This document shows positions 1 to 10,048 of a stretch of DNA of 64,000 nt, piece after piece (the first letter of the stretch is position 1; each line of letters begins with the position of its first letter). The notes beneath the pieces were generated by a model. The model had not been told where the DNA came from. It did no database searches and was given only the letters and a program-made list of their open reading frames with translations. Origin of the DNA: Flavobacterium degerlachei (lineage in GTDB: Bacteria > Bacteroidota > Bacteroidia > Flavobacteriales > Flavobacteriaceae); assembly GCF_900106645.1 (NCBI RefSeq), contig NZ_FNMV01000004.1, positions 62,001 through 126,000 of the forward strand. Reading direction: 5' to 3'. The position numbers were made by a program, and so were the translations under genes.

Positions 1-2
1 CA

Positions 3-10
3 TACATTTG
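3..10 (+). promoter_or_regulatory. Promoter -7 box of the rpsL operon
   Basis: TACATTTG matches the Bacteroidota -7 consensus TAnnTTTG. Transcription would begin near base 15-17, giving a leader of about 50 nt before the rpsL ATG at 65. A small hairpin (CCCG 15-18 / CGGG 26-29) sits at the start of that leader. The -33 element lies outside the window. Confidence 0.6.
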
Positions 11-64
11 CAACCCCGTAAAAAGCGGGAATTAAATATACATAATAAATTTTTAGTATTAATT

Positions 65-448
65 ATGCCAACAATTCAACAATTAGTAAGAACAGGAAGA
101 ACTCAGATAACTAAGAAGAGTAAATCGGTTGCTTTAGATTCTTGTCCTCAAAGAAGAGGGGTTTGTACGCGTGTTTACACTACAACACCAAAAAAACCAA
201 ACTCTGCAATGCGTAAAGTAGCGCGTGTACGTTTGACAAATGGTAATGAAGTAAATGCCTACATCCCTGGTGAAGGACACAATTTACAAGAGCACTCGAT
301 AGTATTAGTTAGGGGTGGAAGGGTAAAAGATTTACCAGGAGTTAGATATCACATCGTTCGTGGTGCACTTGATACGTCAGGAGTAGCAGGAAGAACGCAA
401 AGGAGATCTAAGTATGGTGCTAAACGCCCAAAAGAAGCAAAAAAGTAA
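65..448 (+). CDS. rpsL: 30S ribosomal protein S12
   Basis: S12 is the decoding-centre protein of the small subunit. The ORF stays open upstream to base 8, but the family start [12 protein letters not shown] is at 65, and the upstream ATG at 8 lies inside the -7 promoter box, so 65 is the start (127 aa, usual length). The [13 protein letters not shown] loop carries lysine at position 43, the site of streptomycin-resistance mutations, so the residue is wild type. The second conserved loop, [10 protein letters not shown], is also intact. It is the first gene of the str operon, followed by rpsG and fusA. Confidence 0.97.
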
Positions 449-464
449 TTTAAAAAGTTGTTCT

Positions 465-490
465 TGTAGAGACGCGATTTATCGCGACTA
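465..490. repeat. Small REP-like hairpin between rpsL and rpsG
   Basis: CGCGAT (473-478) and ATCGCG (481-486) form a perfect 6-bp stem with a TT loop, inside the context GTAGAGACGCGATTT. This resembles a short intergenic repeat I associate with Flavobacterium genomes, but its copy number cannot be tested here. It lies in the 73-nt rpsL-rpsG gap and could be a processing or stability site. Confidence 0.4.
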
Positions 491-521
491 GATAAGTATG
501 GCATTTTATTAAAAAAAAGAC

Positions 522-998
522 ATGAGAAAAAGAGCGGCAAAGAAGAGACCACTTTTACCAGATCCAAGGTTTAATGACCAATTGGTAACACGTTTTGTGA
601 ACAACTTAATGTGGGATGGTAAGAAATCGACAGCTTTTAAAGTATTTTATGATGCAATTGACATTATAGAATCAAAAAAGCAAGATGCAGAAAAATCATC
701 ATTAGAGATTTGGAAAGATGCGTTAACTAATGTTATGCCTCACGTAGAAGTACGTAGTCGTAGAGTTGGTGGAGCTACATTCCAAATTCCAATGCAAATT
801 AGACCGGATAGAAAAATTTCTTACGCAATGAAGTGGTTAATACTTTATTCTAGAAGAAGAAATGAGAAATCAATGGCTCAAAAGTTAGCTTCGGAATGTT
901 TAGCTGCGGCTAAAGAAGAAGGTGCTGCTGTTAAGAAAAGAATGGATACTCACAAAATGGCAGAGGCTAATAAAGCTTTCTCTCATTTTAGATTTTAA
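522..998 (+). CDS. rpsG: 30S ribosomal protein S7
   Basis: S7 is the primary assembly protein that nucleates the 3' major domain of 16S rRNA and forms part of the E site. The 158-aa product opens with [19 protein letters not shown] and contains the family segments [16 protein letters not shown] and [13 protein letters not shown], with a [16 protein letters not shown] tail. The A-rich stretch before the ATG is typical of Bacteroidota starts. It sits between rpsL and fusA in the conserved str order. Confidence 0.97.
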   Translation: MRKRAAKKRPLLPDPRFNDQLVTRFVNNLMWDGKKSTAFKVFYDAIDIIESKKQDAEKSSLEIWKDALTNVMPHVEVRSRRVGGATFQIPMQIRPDRKISYAMKWLILYSRRRNEKSMAQKLASECLAAAKEEGAAVKKRMDTHKMAEANKAFSHFRF

Positions 999-1007
999 TT
1001 CTAAGAA

Positions 1008-3164
1008 ATGGCTAGAGAACTTAAATATACAAGAAACATAGGAATTGCTGCTCATATTGATGCTGGTAAAACAACGACAACTGAGCGTATATTATTCTAT
1101 ACAGGAAAATCACACAAAATTGGTGAAGTACACGATGGTGCTGCAACAATGGACTGGATGGCACAAGAGCAAGAAAGAGGGATTACGATTACTTCTGCTG
1201 CTACAACTTGTGAATGGAATTTCCCAACTACACAAGGTAAAGTATTACCTGAAACATTACCTTATCACTTTAATATTATTGACACACCGGGACACGTTGA
1301 CTTTACAGTTGAAGTAAACCGTTCTTTACGTGTTCTTGATGGTTTGGTTTTCTTATTTAGTGCTGTTGATGGTGTTGAGCCACAATCAGAAACTAACTGG
1401 AGACTAGCAGATCAGTACAAAGTTCCACGTATTGGATTTGTTAATAAAATGGATAGACAAGGATCTAACTTTTTGATGGTATGTCAGCAAGTAAGAGATA
1501 TGTTAAAATCTAATGCTGTTGCAATCACTTTGCCAATTGGTGAAGAGAATGATTTCAAAGGTGTGGTAGATTTAGTAAAAAACCAAGCTATTGTTTGGCA
1601 TGAAGAAGGTTTAGGAGCTACATATGATATTGTGCCTATCCCTGAAGATATGCTTGATGAAGTGAAGGAATACAGATCGATTCTTATTGAAGCAGTAGCT
1701 GATTATGATGAGAATTTGTTAGAAAAATTCATGGAAGATGAAAACTCTATTACAGAGGAAGAAATCAACGTTGCTTTAAGAGCTGCGGTTATGGATATGG
1801 CTATCATCCCGATGATTGCTGGTTCTTCTTTCAAAAACAAAGGTGTTCAATTTATGTTGGACGCAGTTTGTAAATATTTACCTTCTCCAATGGACAAAGA
1901 TGGTATCGAAGGGATTCATCCTGATGATGCTGAATTGTTAGAAGAAGATCAAACTAAAATATTGCGTAAGCCAGATGTTAAAGAGCCATTCGCTGCTTTA
2001 GCTTTTAAAATTGCTACTGACCCATTCGTAGGTCGTTTAGCTTTCTTCCGTGCTTATTCAGGACGTTTAGATGCAGGTTCTTATGTTTTGAACACACGTT
2101 CAGGAAACAAAGAAAGAATCTCGCGTATTTATCAAATGCATGCTAACAAGCAAAACCCAATCGATTTTATCGAAGCAGGTGATATTGGAGCGGCAGTAGG
2201 ATTTAAGGACATCAAAACTGGAGATACATTGTGTGATGAAAAACACCCAATCATTCTTGAGTCAATGAAATTCCCTGCGCCGGTAATTGGTATTGCAATT
2301 GAGCCTAAAACAAAAGCTGACGTTGATAAAATGGGTATGGCTTTAGCTAAATTAGCTGAAGAAGATCCTACGTTTACTGTTAGAACTGATGAAGCTTCAG
2401 GACAAACTATTATATCAGGTATGGGTGAGCTTCACTTAGATATCCTTGTTGATAGAATGCGTCGTGAGTTCAAAGTTGAAGTAAACCAAGGTGAGCCTCA
2501 AGTTGAATACAAAGAAGCTTTTACAAAAATTGCTCAACACAGAGAAACGTACAAGAAACAATCTGGAGGTCGTGGTAAATTCGGTGATATCGTATTTAAA
2601 TTAGAGCCTGCTGATGAAGTTGATGGTAAAGTTCCTGTTGGATTGCAGTTTGTGAACGCTGTAAAAGGTGGTAACGTTCCTAAAGAATATATACCGTCTG
2701 TTGAAAAAGGTTTCAGAGAAGCTATGAAAGCTGGTCCGTTAGCGGGTTATCAGGTGGATAGTTTGAAAGTAACTCTTTTAGATGGATCTTTTCACCCTGT
2801 GGATTCTGATGCACTTTCTTTTGAACTTGCAGCTAGAATGGGATACAGAGAAGTAGCTAAGGCTGCTGGAGCTGTAATTCTTGAGCCAATCATGAAAATG
2901 GAAGTTATTACACCGGAAGAAAACATGGGAGATATCGTAGGTGATATTAACCGTCGTAGAGGTCAGGTTAATGACATGGGTGATAGAGCAGGTGCTAAAA
3001 CCATTAAAGCAGATGTGCCATTGTCTGAAATGTTTGGATATGTTACGACATTAAGAACACTTTCGTCAGGAAGAGCAACTTCTACTATGGAATTTTCACA
3101 TTACGCGGAAACTCCTTCTAATATTTCGGAAGCAGTAATCAAAAAAGCAAAAGGAAACGCTTAA
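1008..3164 (+). CDS. fusA: Translation elongation factor G
   Basis: EF-G is the GTPase that drives tRNA/mRNA translocation and, with RRF, ribosome recycling. The 718-aa protein has the G1 loop [10 protein letters not shown] (residues 15-24), G3 DTPGH (92-96) and G4 NKMD (146-149), followed by domains II to V. The C-terminal half includes [15 protein letters not shown] and the domain IV segment [10 protein letters not shown]. It starts 9 nt after rpsG and is followed by rpsJ. No tuf gene follows, so the str operon order differs from that of E. coli. Confidence 0.97.
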   Translation: MARELKYTRNIGIAAHIDAGKTTTTERILFYTGKSHKIGEVHDGAATMDWMAQEQERGITITSAATTCEWNFPTTQGKVLPETLPYHFNIIDTPGHVDFTVEVNRSLRVLDGLVFLFSAVDGVEPQSETNWRLADQYKVPRIGFVNKMDRQGSNFLMVCQQVRDMLKSNAVAITLPIGEENDFKGVVDLVKNQAIVWHEEGLGATYDIVPIPEDMLDEVKEYRSILIEAVADYDENLLEKFMEDENSITEEEINVALRAAVMDMAIIPMIAGSSFKNKGVQFMLDAVCKYLPSPMDKDGIEGIHPDDAELLEEDQTKILRKPDVKEPFAALAFKIATDPFVGRLAFFRAYSGRLDAGSYVLNTRSGNKERISRIYQMHANKQNPIDFIEAGDIGAAVGFKDIKTGDTLCDEKHPIILESMKFPAPVIGIAIEPKTKADVDKMGMALAKLAEEDPTFTVRTDEASGQTIISGMGELHLDILVDRMRREFKVEVNQGEPQVEYKEAFTKIAQHRETYKKQSGGRGKFGDIVFKLEPADEVDGKVPVGLQFVNAVKGGNVPKEYIPSVEKGFREAMKAGPLAGYQVDSLKVTLLDGSFHPVDSDALSFELAARMGYREVAKAAGAVILEPIMKMEVITPEENMGDIVGDINRRRGQVNDMGDRAGAKTIKADVPLSEMFGYVTTLRTLSSGRATSTMEFSHYAETPSNISEAVIKKAKGNA

Positions 3165-3175
3165 TCTTTAAGAAA

Positions 3176-3481
3176 ATGAGTCAAAAAATCAGAATAAAAC
3201 TAAAATCTTACGATTATATGTTGGTAGACAAGTCTGCTGAGAAAATCGTAAAAACGGTAAAAAGTACCGGTGCAGTTGTAACAGGTCCAATCCCATTGCC
3301 AACACACAAAAAACTTTTCACAGTACTACGTTCTCCACACGTTAACAAAAAAGCTAGAGAGCAATTCGAAGTAATGTCATATAAGAGATTAATTGACATT
3401 TATTCATCTTCATCAAAAACAATTGATGCATTGATGAAACTTGAATTACCTTCTGGAGTTGAAGTAGAGATCAAAGTTTAA
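3176..3481 (+). CDS. rpsJ: 30S ribosomal protein S10
   Basis: S10 is a 30S head protein that also acts as NusE in antitermination complexes. The product is 101 aa ([14 protein letters not shown]...), with the conserved [29 protein letters not shown] block and the C-terminal [11 protein letters not shown] strand. It follows fusA by 11 nt and closes the str transcription unit, because a new promoter and a 157-nt gap separate it from rplC. Confidence 0.97.
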   Translation: MSQKIRIKLKSYDYMLVDKSAEKIVKTVKSTGAVVTGPIPLPTHKKLFTVLRSPHVNKKAREQFEVMSYKRLIDIYSSSSKTIDALMKLELPSGVEVEIKV

Positions 3482-3532
3482 GTAGCTTTTTAAGAAAGAG
3501 AAGAGCACTGCATTTAAGTGGAAAATATTTTA

Positions 3533-3564
3533 TTTGGTTTGTGTGTAAATAAGTTATACTTTTG
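3533..3564 (+). promoter_or_regulatory. Promoter of the rplC (S10/spc/alpha) cluster
   Basis: TACTTTTG (3557-3564) fits the Bacteroidota -7 consensus. TTTG at 3533-3536 lies 20 nt upstream, in the right place for the -33 element. The same spacing occurs at the carA promoter. Transcription should start near 3570, leaving a leader of about 70 nt before rplC. Confidence 0.65.
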
Positions 3565-3573
3565 CACCACTAA

Positions 3574-3611
3574 AAAAATAGGGTTCACTTAAGTGTTGGT
3601 GTTCTATTTTT
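3574..3611 (+). promoter_or_regulatory. Candidate leader hairpin upstream of rplC
   Basis: AAAAATAG (3574-3581) pairs perfectly with CTATTTTT (3604-3611), extended inward by G-U pairs. The loop contains the self-complementary CACTTAAGTG (3586-3595). The right arm ends in a U-run, so the structure could work as a weak attenuator or a ribosomal-protein binding site for autoregulation. Function is inference. Confidence 0.4.
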
Positions 3612-3638
3612 ATATTTAATAATTAATAATTAATAATT

Positions 3639-4256
3639 ATGTCTGGGTTAATTGGTAGAAAAATCGGCATGACTAGCATTTTCGACGAGAACGGGAAGAA
3701 TATTCCTTGTACAGTAATCGAAGCTGGACCATGCGTTGTTACCCAAGTCAGAACCAAAGGTGTTGACGGGTATGAAGCGTTGCAACTTGGTTTCGATGAC
3801 AAAAACGAGAAACATTCCACAAAAGCGGCTTTAGGTCACTTTAAAAAAGCGGGAACTGTAGCTAAGAAAAAAGTCGTTGAATTCCAAAATTTTGCAACAG
3901 AACAAAAACTAGGGGATCTTATAGATGTTTCTATGTTTGTTGAAGGAGAATTTGTAGATGTACAAGGTGTATCTAAAGGTAAAGGTTTTCAAGGGGTTGT
4001 GAAACGTCACGGTTTTGGTGGTGTTGGTCAAGCAACTCATGGTCAACATAACCGTTTAAGAGCGCCAGGTTCTGTAGGAGCTTCATCTTATCCATCTAGA
4101 GTATTCAAAGGAATGCGTATGGCTGGACGTATGGGAGGCGAAAATGTAAACGTTCAAAACCTTAGAGTTTTAAAAGTAGTGGCTGAAAAGAACCTACTTG
4201 TTATTAAGGGATGTGTTCCTGGATGTAACAACTCTTATGTAATCATTCACAAGTAA
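3639..4256 (+). CDS. rplC: 50S ribosomal protein L3
   Basis: L3 nucleates 50S assembly and reaches toward the peptidyl transferase centre. The 205-aa product opens [15 protein letters not shown] and carries the central loop with [20 protein letters not shown], followed by the [11 protein letters not shown] segment. It is the first gene after the promoter at 3557. Its stop codon overlaps the rplD start by one base (TAATG), which implies translational coupling. A near-perfect TAATAAT repeat stretch lies just upstream of the ATG. Confidence 0.97.
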   Translation: MSGLIGRKIGMTSIFDENGKNIPCTVIEAGPCVVTQVRTKGVDGYEALQLGFDDKNEKHSTKAALGHFKKAGTVAKKKVVEFQNFATEQKLGDLIDVSMFVEGEFVDVQGVSKGKGFQGVVKRHGFGGVGQATHGQHNRLRAPGSVGASSYPSRVFKGMRMAGRMGGENVNVQNLRVLKVVAEKNLLVIKGCVPGCNNSYVIIHK

Positions 4257-4885
4257 TGGAAGTAAAAGTATTAGATTTCAACGGAAAAGATACTGGAAGA
4301 AAAGTTCAACTTTCTGATTCAGTATTCGCAATTGAACCAAATAATCACGCAGTATACCTTGATGTTAAGCAATATCTTGCTAATCAAAGACAAGGAACGC
4401 ACAAAGCTAAAGAAAGAGCTGAAGTAGCGGGAAGTACTCGTAAGATTAAAAAACAAAAAGGAACTGGTACTGCTCGTGCGGGTAGTGCAAAGAATCCATT
4501 GTTCAAAGGTGGTGGAACAGTTTTCGGACCAAGACCAAGAAGTTATTCATTCAAATTGAATAAAAACTTGAAACGTTTGGCAAGAAAATCTGCTTTCTCA
4601 ATCAAAGCAAAAGAGTCAAATATTATCGTTCTTGAAGACTTTAATTTTGAAACTCCAAACACTAAAAATTTCATTAATGTTTTGAAAGCTTTAGAGTTAG
4701 AAAATAAAAAATCTCTGTTTGTGTTGGGTGACGTTAATAAAAACGTATATTTGTCCTCACGTAATTTAAAGGCGTCTAGCGTAGTAAGTAGCTTAGAATT
4801 AAGTACTTATGCTATTTTAAATGCTAATAACCTAGTTCTTTTAGAGAGTTCTTTGGAGATAATTGAAGAAAATTTAAGTAAATAA
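4256..4885 (+). CDS. rplD: 50S ribosomal protein L4
   Basis: L4 lines the exit tunnel and in many bacteria is the autoregulator of this operon. The 209-aa protein has the conserved tunnel-loop segment KQKGTGTARAGS followed by FGPRPRSYSFKLNKN. It overlaps rplC by one base and is followed 6 nt later by rplW. Confidence 0.96.
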   Translation: MEVKVLDFNGKDTGRKVQLSDSVFAIEPNNHAVYLDVKQYLANQRQGTHKAKERAEVAGSTRKIKKQKGTGTARAGSAKNPLFKGGGTVFGPRPRSYSFKLNKNLKRLARKSAFSIKAKESNIIVLEDFNFETPNTKNFINVLKALELENKKSLFVLGDVNKNVYLSSRNLKASSVVSSLELSTYAILNANNLVLLESSLEIIEENLSK

Positions 4886-4891
4886 TAGGAT

Positions 4892-5182
4892 ATGAGCATC
4901 ATAATTAAACCTATAGTAACGGAAAAAGTAACCAAAGAAAGTGAAGTTTTAAACCGCTTCGGATTCGTTGTTAACAAAAAAGCAAATAAAGTTGAGATTA
5001 AGAAAGCTATTGAAGCTGCTTATGGTGTGACTATTTTGAGTGTTAACACGATGAACGTAAGACCGGATAGAACTACAAAATACACTAAAAGTGGTTTAAT
5101 CAGTGGAAAGACGAATGCAATTAAGAAAGCAATTGTTCAAGTACAAGAAGGAGAAACAATTGATTTTTACAACAATATCTAA
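4892..5182 (+). CDS. rplW: 50S ribosomal protein L23
   Basis: L23 sits at the tunnel exit, where it docks trigger factor and the signal recognition particle. The 96-aa product opens MSIIIKPIVTEKVTKES and includes NKVEIKKAIEAAYGV and VNTMNVRPDRTTKYTKSG. Its position between L4 and L2 is the universal order. Confidence 0.96.
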   Translation: MSIIIKPIVTEKVTKESEVLNRFGFVVNKKANKVEIKKAIEAAYGVTILSVNTMNVRPDRTTKYTKSGLISGKTNAIKKAIVQVQEGETIDFYNNI

Positions 5183-5191
5183 GATAGAAAA

Positions 5192-6016
5192 ATGTCAGTA
5201 AGAAAATTAAAACCTATTACCCCAGGTCAGCGATTTAGAGTTGTGAATGGTTATGACGCCATTACAACTGATAAGCCGGAACGCTCTTTGATAGCGCCGA
5301 TAAAAAACTCTGGAGGTAGAAATAGTCAAGGAAAGATGACCATGCGTTATACGGGTGGTGGTCACAAGCAGAGATATCGTATTATTGATTTCAAAAGAAC
5401 AAAGGAAGGAATTCCTGCGACAGTGAAATCAATCGAATATGATCCAAATCGTACTGCGTTTATCGCATTATTAGCTTATGCTGATGGTGAGAAAACTTAT
5501 ATTATTGCTCAAAACGGATTGAAAGTAGGTCAGAAATTAGTTTCTGGTCCTGAATCTCAACCTGAAATTGGTAATACGTTGCCTTTAAGCAGAATTCCAT
5601 TAGGAACTGTTATATCATGTATTGAGTTACGTCCAGGTCAAGGAGCAGTAATTGCTCGTTCTGCTGGAACATTTGCTCAATTAATGGCAAGAGACGGGAA
5701 ATATGCAACAATCAAAATGCCATCAGGTGAAACAAGATTGATCTTGTTAACTTGTGCTGCTACTATTGGAGCTGTTTCTAATTCAGACCACCAATTAGTT
5801 GTATCTGGTAAAGCAGGTAGAACAAGATGGTTAGGTAGAAGACCTAGAACAAGACCTGTAGCGATGAACCCTGTTGATCACCCAATGGGTGGTGGAGAAG
5901 GACGTTCTTCTGGTGGACATCCACGTTCAAGAAATGGAATACCAGCAAAAGGTTATAGAACTCGTTCTAAGAAAAACCCGAGTAACAAGTATATCGTAGA
6001 ACGTAGAAAGAAATAA
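5192..6016 (+). CDS. rplB: 50S ribosomal protein L2
   Basis: L2 is needed for subunit association and supports the peptidyl transferase centre. The 274-aa protein has the OB and SH3-like domains and the hallmark [14 protein letters not shown] loop, which carries the conserved histidine. The basic tail [20 protein letters not shown] is complete. It follows rplW by 9 nt. Confidence 0.97.
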   Translation: MSVRKLKPITPGQRFRVVNGYDAITTDKPERSLIAPIKNSGGRNSQGKMTMRYTGGGHKQRYRIIDFKRTKEGIPATVKSIEYDPNRTAFIALLAYADGEKTYIIAQNGLKVGQKLVSGPESQPEIGNTLPLSRIPLGTVISCIELRPGQGAVIARSAGTFAQLMARDGKYATIKMPSGETRLILLTCAATIGAVSNSDHQLVVSGKAGRTRWLGRRPRTRPVAMNPVDHPMGGGEGRSSGGHPRSRNGIPAKGYRTRSKKNPSNKYIVERRKK

Positions 6017-6022
6017 TAAGAT

Positions 6023-6301
6023 ATGGCACGTTCATTAAAAAAAGGACCTTTCGTTCATTATAAGTTAGACAAGAAAGTTCAAGAAAACATCGCAGGTGGA
6101 AATAAAGGAGTGGTTAAGACATGGTCTAGAGCTTCTATGATTACTCCAGACTTTGTTGGACAGACTATCGCAGTTCATAACGGTCGTCAATTTGTACCAG
6201 TTTACGTAACAGAAAACATGGTAGGTCACAAATTAGGAGAATTTTCACCAACTAGATCTTTTAGAGGTCATGCTGGAGCAAAAAATAAAGGTAAAAAATA
6301 A
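6023..6301 (+). CDS. rpsS: 30S ribosomal protein S19
   Basis: S19 is a 30S head protein that contacts S13 and the A-site tRNA. The product is 92 aa ([15 protein letters not shown]...), with [25 protein letters not shown] and [14 protein letters not shown] segments and a lysine-rich tail. It lies 6 nt after rplB and 6 nt before rplV. Confidence 0.97.
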   Translation: MARSLKKGPFVHYKLDKKVQENIAGGNKGVVKTWSRASMITPDFVGQTIAVHNGRQFVPVYVTENMVGHKLGEFSPTRSFRGHAGAKNKGKK

Positions 6302-6307
6302 GAAGCA

Positions 6308-6718
6308 ATGGGAGTTCGTAAAAGAGAAACAGCAGATGCGAGAAAAGAGGCTAATAAGTCTATTGCTTTCGCGAAATTGAATAACTGCCCTACTTCACCT
6401 AGAAAAATGCGCTTAGTAGCGGACTTGGTAAGAGGTCAGAAGGTAGAAAGAGCACTAAACATCTTAAGATTCAGTTCTAAAGAAGCTTCAAGAAAATTAG
6501 AGAAATTGGTTTTATCTGTTATTGCCAACTGGCAAGCAAAAAACCCTGACGCTAATATGGAAGAAGCAGGTTTATTTGTTAAAACGATTACAGTAGATGG
6601 TGGAATGATGTTGAAAAGACTTCGTCCAGCTCCACAGGGTCGTGCACACAGAATAAGAAAACGTTCTAATCACGTTACAATCGTATTAGGATCTATTAAT
6701 AACACACAAGCAATTTAA
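6308..6718 (+). CDS. rplV: 50S ribosomal protein L22
   Basis: L22 spans the 50S body, and its hairpin loop lines the exit tunnel near the macrolide site. The 136-aa product contains [18 protein letters not shown] near the N-terminus and the hairpin [20 protein letters not shown]. It has a longer N-terminus ([16 protein letters not shown]) than the 110-aa E. coli protein, with no better internal start. Confidence 0.96.
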   Translation: MGVRKRETADARKEANKSIAFAKLNNCPTSPRKMRLVADLVRGQKVERALNILRFSSKEASRKLEKLVLSVIANWQAKNPDANMEEAGLFVKTITVDGGMMLKRLRPAPQGRAHRIRKRSNHVTIVLGSINNTQAI

Positions 6719-6724
6719 TACAAG

Positions 6725-7474
6725 ATGGGACAAAAGACAAATCCAATTGGAAATAGACTTGGTATCATCAGAGGATGGGACTCAAACTGGTATGGTGGAA
6801 ATGATTATGGTGATAAACTTGCCGAAGATCATAAAATCAGAAAGTATATCCATGCTCGTTTATCAAAAGCTAGTGTATCAAAAGTAATCATCGAGAGAAC
6901 TTTGAAACTTGTAACCGTTACTATCACTACTGCTAGACCTGGTATCATTATCGGAAAAGGTGGACAAGAGGTAGACAAGTTAAAAGAAGAACTTAAGAAA
7001 ATTACTGACAAAGAGGTTCAAATCAACATCTTTGAAATCAAAAGACCTGAACTTGACGCGTATCTAGTTGCTACAAGCATCTGTCGTCAAATTGAAAGCA
7101 GAATTTCTTACAGACGTGCAATCAAAATGGCTATTGCTGCCTCAATGCGTATGAACGCAGAGGGTATCAAAGTTTTGGTTTCTGGTCGTTTGAATGGAGC
7201 TGAGATGGCACGTTCAGAAGGTTTCAAAGAAGGTAGAGTTCCTCTATCAACTTTCAGAGCTGATATTGATTATGCACTTGCCGAGGCGCATACTACTTAT
7301 GGTAGAATGGGAATCAAAGTGTGGATCATGAAAGGTGAAGTCTATGGAAAGAGAGATCTTTCTCCGCTTGCAGGAATGGACAAAAAACAAGCTGGTGGTA
7401 AAGGTGGAGATGCTCCTCGTGGCAAATCTAACTTTAATAGAGGTGGAAAACCTGACGCTCGTAAAAGAAAGTAA
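6725..7474 (+). CDS. rpsC: 30S ribosomal protein S3
   Basis: S3 forms part of the mRNA entry channel and its helicase activity. The 249-aa protein opens [18 protein letters not shown] and carries the KH-domain signature [12 protein letters not shown]. The S3 C-terminal domain follows ([20 protein letters not shown]). The tail is Gly/Lys rich ([20 protein letters not shown]), as in other Bacteroidota. Confidence 0.97.
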   Translation: MGQKTNPIGNRLGIIRGWDSNWYGGNDYGDKLAEDHKIRKYIHARLSKASVSKVIIERTLKLVTVTITTARPGIIIGKGGQEVDKLKEELKKITDKEVQINIFEIKRPELDAYLVATSICRQIESRISYRRAIKMAIAASMRMNAEGIKVLVSGRLNGAEMARSEGFKEGRVPLSTFRADIDYALAEAHTTYGRMGIKVWIMKGEVYGKRDLSPLAGMDKKQAGGKGGDAPRGKSNFNRGGKPDARKRK

Positions 7475-7493
7475 ATTTTTAAATTAAAGAAAA

Positions 7494-7919
7494 ATGTTAC
7501 AGCCTAAAAGAACAAAATACCGAAAGGTACAGAAAGGTAGAATGAAAGGAAACTCTCAAAGAGGGCATGAACTTTCTAATGGAATGTTTGGTATTAAATC
7601 TGTACATGAAGATGGATGTTTTCTAACTTCTCGTCAAATTGAAGCTGCGCGTATTGCTGCAACTCGTTTTATGAAAAGAGAGGGACAATTATGGATCAAA
7701 ATATTTCCAGACAAACCAATCACAAAGAAACCTCTTGAGGTACGTATGGGTAAAGGTAAAGGTGCAGTTGAATATTGGGCTGCCGTAGTTAGACCCGGAA
7801 GAATCATGTTTGAAATTGGAGGAGTTCCTTTGTCAGTTGCAAAAGAGGCTTTGCGTCTTGCGGCACAAAAGCTTCCAGTAAAAACCAAATTCGTTGTTGC
7901 TAGAGATTTCGAAGCATAA
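7494..7919 (+). CDS. rplP: 50S ribosomal protein L16
   Basis: L16 organises the A-site side of the 50S subunit. The 141-aa product begins [19 protein letters not shown] and includes [17 protein letters not shown] and [13 protein letters not shown]. It lies 19 nt after rpsC and 13 nt before the chosen rpmC start. Confidence 0.96.
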   Translation: MLQPKRTKYRKVQKGRMKGNSQRGHELSNGMFGIKSVHEDGCFLTSRQIEAARIAATRFMKREGQLWIKIFPDKPITKKPLEVRMGKGKGAVEYWAAVVRPGRIMFEIGGVPLSVAKEALRLAAQKLPVKTKFVVARDFEA

Positions 7920-7932
7920 TCTATATTATATT

Positions 7933-8124
7933 ATGAAACAATCAGAAATAAAAGATCTTTCTGCAGCGGAGTTGCAAGAAAAGCTTAGCCAGACTAAGAA
8001 AATATATGCTGACCTAAAAATGGCTCATGCTATATCACCAATTGAAAACCCACTTCAAATTAGAAGTGTAAGAAGATCAGTTGCTAGATTAGCTACAGAG
8101 CTTACAAAAAGAGAGTTGCAATAA
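7933..8124 (+). CDS. rpmC: 50S ribosomal protein L29
   Basis: L29 lies next to L23 at the tunnel exit. The reading frame is open from 7894, but that would overlap rplP. The family start MKQSEIKDLSAAEL is the ATG at 7933, giving 63 aa, the normal length. The conserved end ENPLQIRSVRRSVARLATEL is present. This start is preferred on length and family similarity. Confidence 0.94.
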   Translation: MKQSEIKDLSAAELQEKLSQTKKIYADLKMAHAISPIENPLQIRSVRRSVARLATELTKRELQ

Positions 8125-8141
8125 TTGTAATCTGCTGAAAG

Positions 8142-8402
8142 ATGGAAGAAAAAAGAAATTTAAGAAAAGAGAGAGTTGGTGTTGTAACTTCGGATAAAAT
8201 GGATAAGTCTATTGTAATCGCTGAAGTTCGTAAAGTAAAACACCCATTATACGGTAAGTTCGTGTTGAAAACTAAAAAGTATCACGCACACGACGAAAAG
8301 AACGACTGTAACATTGGAGATACGGTAAGGATTAGCGAAACGCGTCCTTTAAGTAAAACTAAATGTTGGAGGTTAGTTGAAATCCTAGAAAGAGCTAAAT
8401 AA
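8142..8402 (+). CDS. rpsQ: 30S ribosomal protein S17
   Basis: S17 is an early-binding OB-fold protein of the 30S body. The 86-aa product has [20 protein letters not shown], the [16 protein letters not shown] motif and a [11 protein letters not shown] end. It lies 17 nt after rpmC and 2 nt before rplN. Confidence 0.96.
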   Translation: MEEKRNLRKERVGVVTSDKMDKSIVIAEVRKVKHPLYGKFVLKTKKYHAHDEKNDCNIGDTVRISETRPLSKTKCWRLVEILERAK

Positions 8403-8404
8403 TT

Positions 8405-8773
8405 ATGGTACAACAAGAATCAAGACTAAAAGTAGCAGATAACACTGGAGCAAAGGAAGTTTTAACTATCCGTGTTTTAGGAGGTACCAAAAGAAGGTAT
8501 GCCTCTGTTGGTGACAAGATTGTAGTTTCTATAAAAGACACAACTCCAAACGGAAGCGTTAAAAAAGGAGCTGTTTCAACTGCAGTTGTTGTACGTACCA
8601 GAAAAGAAGTGAGAAGAGCCGACGGATCATATATCAGATTTGATGACAACGCATGTGTGTTATTGAATGCTGCTGGTGAGATGAGAGGAACTCGCGTTTT
8701 TGGTCCAGTAGCAAGAGAACTTCGTGAAAAACAATTCATGAAAATTGTATCATTAGCACCTGAAGTGCTTTAA
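8405..8773 (+). CDS. rplN: 50S ribosomal protein L14
   Basis: L14 forms intersubunit bridges and binds RsfS. The 122-aa product opens [19 protein letters not shown] and contains [13 protein letters not shown] and [15 protein letters not shown], all family landmarks. It starts 2 nt after the rpsQ stop. Confidence 0.97.
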   Translation: MVQQESRLKVADNTGAKEVLTIRVLGGTKRRYASVGDKIVVSIKDTTPNGSVKKGAVSTAVVVRTRKEVRRADGSYIRFDDNACVLLNAAGEMRGTRVFGPVARELREKQFMKIVSLAPEVL

Positions 8774-8784
8774 TTCGTTTTAAG

Positions 8785-9099
8785 ATGATAAAGCTAAAAA
8801 TAAAAACAGGAGACATCGTAAGAGTAATCGCTGGAGACCATAAAGGTTCAGAGGGGAAAGTTTTACGTGTTGACCGTGAGAAAAACAAAGCGATTGTTGA
8901 AGGTGTAAACATGGTTTCGAAACATACGAAGCCAAGTGCAAAAAGCCCTCAAGGTGGTATCGTGAAAAAAGAAGCTTCTATACAAATTTCTAATATCTCT
9001 CTAATTGATCCTAAAACTAAGGAAGCAACTAGAACTGGAGTTAGAGTTGAAGGAGATAAGAAAGTAAGATTTTCAAAAAAATCTAATCAAGTACTATAG
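8785..9099 (+). CDS. rplX: 50S ribosomal protein L24
   Basis: L24 is an assembly initiator with a KOW motif. The 104-aa product starts [21 protein letters not shown], where [18 protein letters not shown] is the KOW segment, and continues through [18 protein letters not shown]. It lies in the standard spc order between L14 and L5. Confidence 0.96.
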   Translation: MIKLKIKTGDIVRVIAGDHKGSEGKVLRVDREKNKAIVEGVNMVSKHTKPSAKSPQGGIVKKEASIQISNISLIDPKTKEATRTGVRVEGDKKVRFSKKSNQVL

Positions 9100-9101
9100 T
9101 A

Positions 9102-9653
9102 ATGGCGTATATACCTAGACTGAAAGAGGAATATAAGAACAGAGTTATTTCTGCTCTTAAAGAGGAGTACGGATACATAAACGTAATGCAAGTTCCTAAA
9201 TTGGAAAAAATCGTTTTGAGCCGTGGAGTTGGTGCAGCTGTATCTGATAAAAAACTTATTGACTATGCAGTTGATGAGTTAACAAAGATCACTGGACAAA
9301 AAGCAATATCTACAATATCAAAGAAAGACGTTGCGTCTTTCAAATTGAGAAAAGGTATGCCAATTGGAGCAAAAGTTACTTTGCGTGGAGAAAGAATGTA
9401 TGAGTTTTTAGATAGACTTATTACTTCAGCTTTACCGCGTGTAAGAGATTTCGGTGGTATTAAAGCTACTGGTTTTGACGGAAGAGGAAATTATAACCTT
9501 GGAGTTTTGGAGCAAATCATTTTCCCAGAAATTGATATTGATAAAGTAAACAAAATTTCAGGTATGGATATCACTTTTGTAACTACTGCAAACACTGATA
9601 AAGAAGCAAAGTCGTTATTGGCTGAATTAGGATTACCTTTTAAAAAGAATTAA
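9102..9653 (+). CDS. rplE: 50S ribosomal protein L5
   Basis: L5 binds 5S rRNA in the central protuberance and contacts P-site tRNA. The 183-aa protein includes [29 protein letters not shown] and the conserved [20 protein letters not shown] block. It begins 2 nt after rplX. Confidence 0.97.
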   Translation: MAYIPRLKEEYKNRVISALKEEYGYINVMQVPKLEKIVLSRGVGAAVSDKKLIDYAVDELTKITGQKAISTISKKDVASFKLRKGMPIGAKVTLRGERMYEFLDRLITSALPRVRDFGGIKATGFDGRGNYNLGVLEQIIFPEIDIDKVNKISGMDITFVTTANTDKEAKSLLAELGLPFKKN

Positions 9654-9656
9654 GAC

Positions 9657-9926
9657 ATGGCTAAAGAATCAATGAAAGCCCGTGAGGTGAAGAGAGAAAA
9701 AACGGTAGCTAAGTATGCTGAGAAAAGAAAAGCTTTGTTAGAAGCTGGAGATTTCGTAGGTTTGCAAAAGTTACCAAAAAATGCTTCGCCAGTTCGTTTG
9801 CACAATCGTTGTAAATTAACAGGTAGGCCTAGAGGTTATATGCGTCAATTTGGTCTTTCACGTGTTACATTTCGTGAAATGGCAAATAACGGATTGATAC
9901 CTGGTGTTAAAAAAGCATCTTGGTAA
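9657..9926 (+). CDS. rpsN: 30S ribosomal protein S14, zinc-free long form
   Basis: S14 is a late-assembly 30S head protein. The 89-aa length and the single cysteine in [18 protein letters not shown] mark the long, zinc-independent type rather than the 61-aa zinc-ribbon form. The end [22 protein letters not shown] is canonical. It is followed by an unusually long, structured 122-nt gap before rpsH. Confidence 0.96.
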   Translation: MAKESMKAREVKREKTVAKYAEKRKALLEAGDFVGLQKLPKNASPVRLHNRCKLTGRPRGYMRQFGLSRVTFREMANNGLIPGVKKASW

Positions 9927-10048
9927 AACGTAATTTATTACGTTCTGATACAGACCTAACCTAGTTACGTCTGTATCATTAATATTTATAAATTGGTTTC
10001 AGGTTCGATTAATGATTAATTGAAAACCAAAACCGCAAATCAATAAAC
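9927..10048 (+). promoter_or_regulatory. Structured spacer between rpsN and rpsH, candidate S8-type leader
   Basis: Other gaps in this operon are mostly under 20 nt, whereas this one is 122 nt and rich in inverted repeats. AACGTAA (9927-9933) pairs with TTACGTT (9938-9944). TGATACAGAC (9946-9955) pairs perfectly with GTCTGTATCA (9969-9978). A weaker GGTTTC/GAAAACC pairing lies further down. S8 is the known autoregulator of the spc operon in E. coli, so an RNA control element for rpsH is plausible, but this is inference. No TAnnTTTG promoter box was seen. Confidence 0.45.

Noticed and set aside
8..64. Longer start for rpsL at base 8
   Set aside because: It begins inside the -7 box TACATTTG; the S12 family start is the ATG at 65.
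1045..1317. ORF in another frame within fusA
   Set aside because: Shadow of the EF-G coding sequence, with no independent support.
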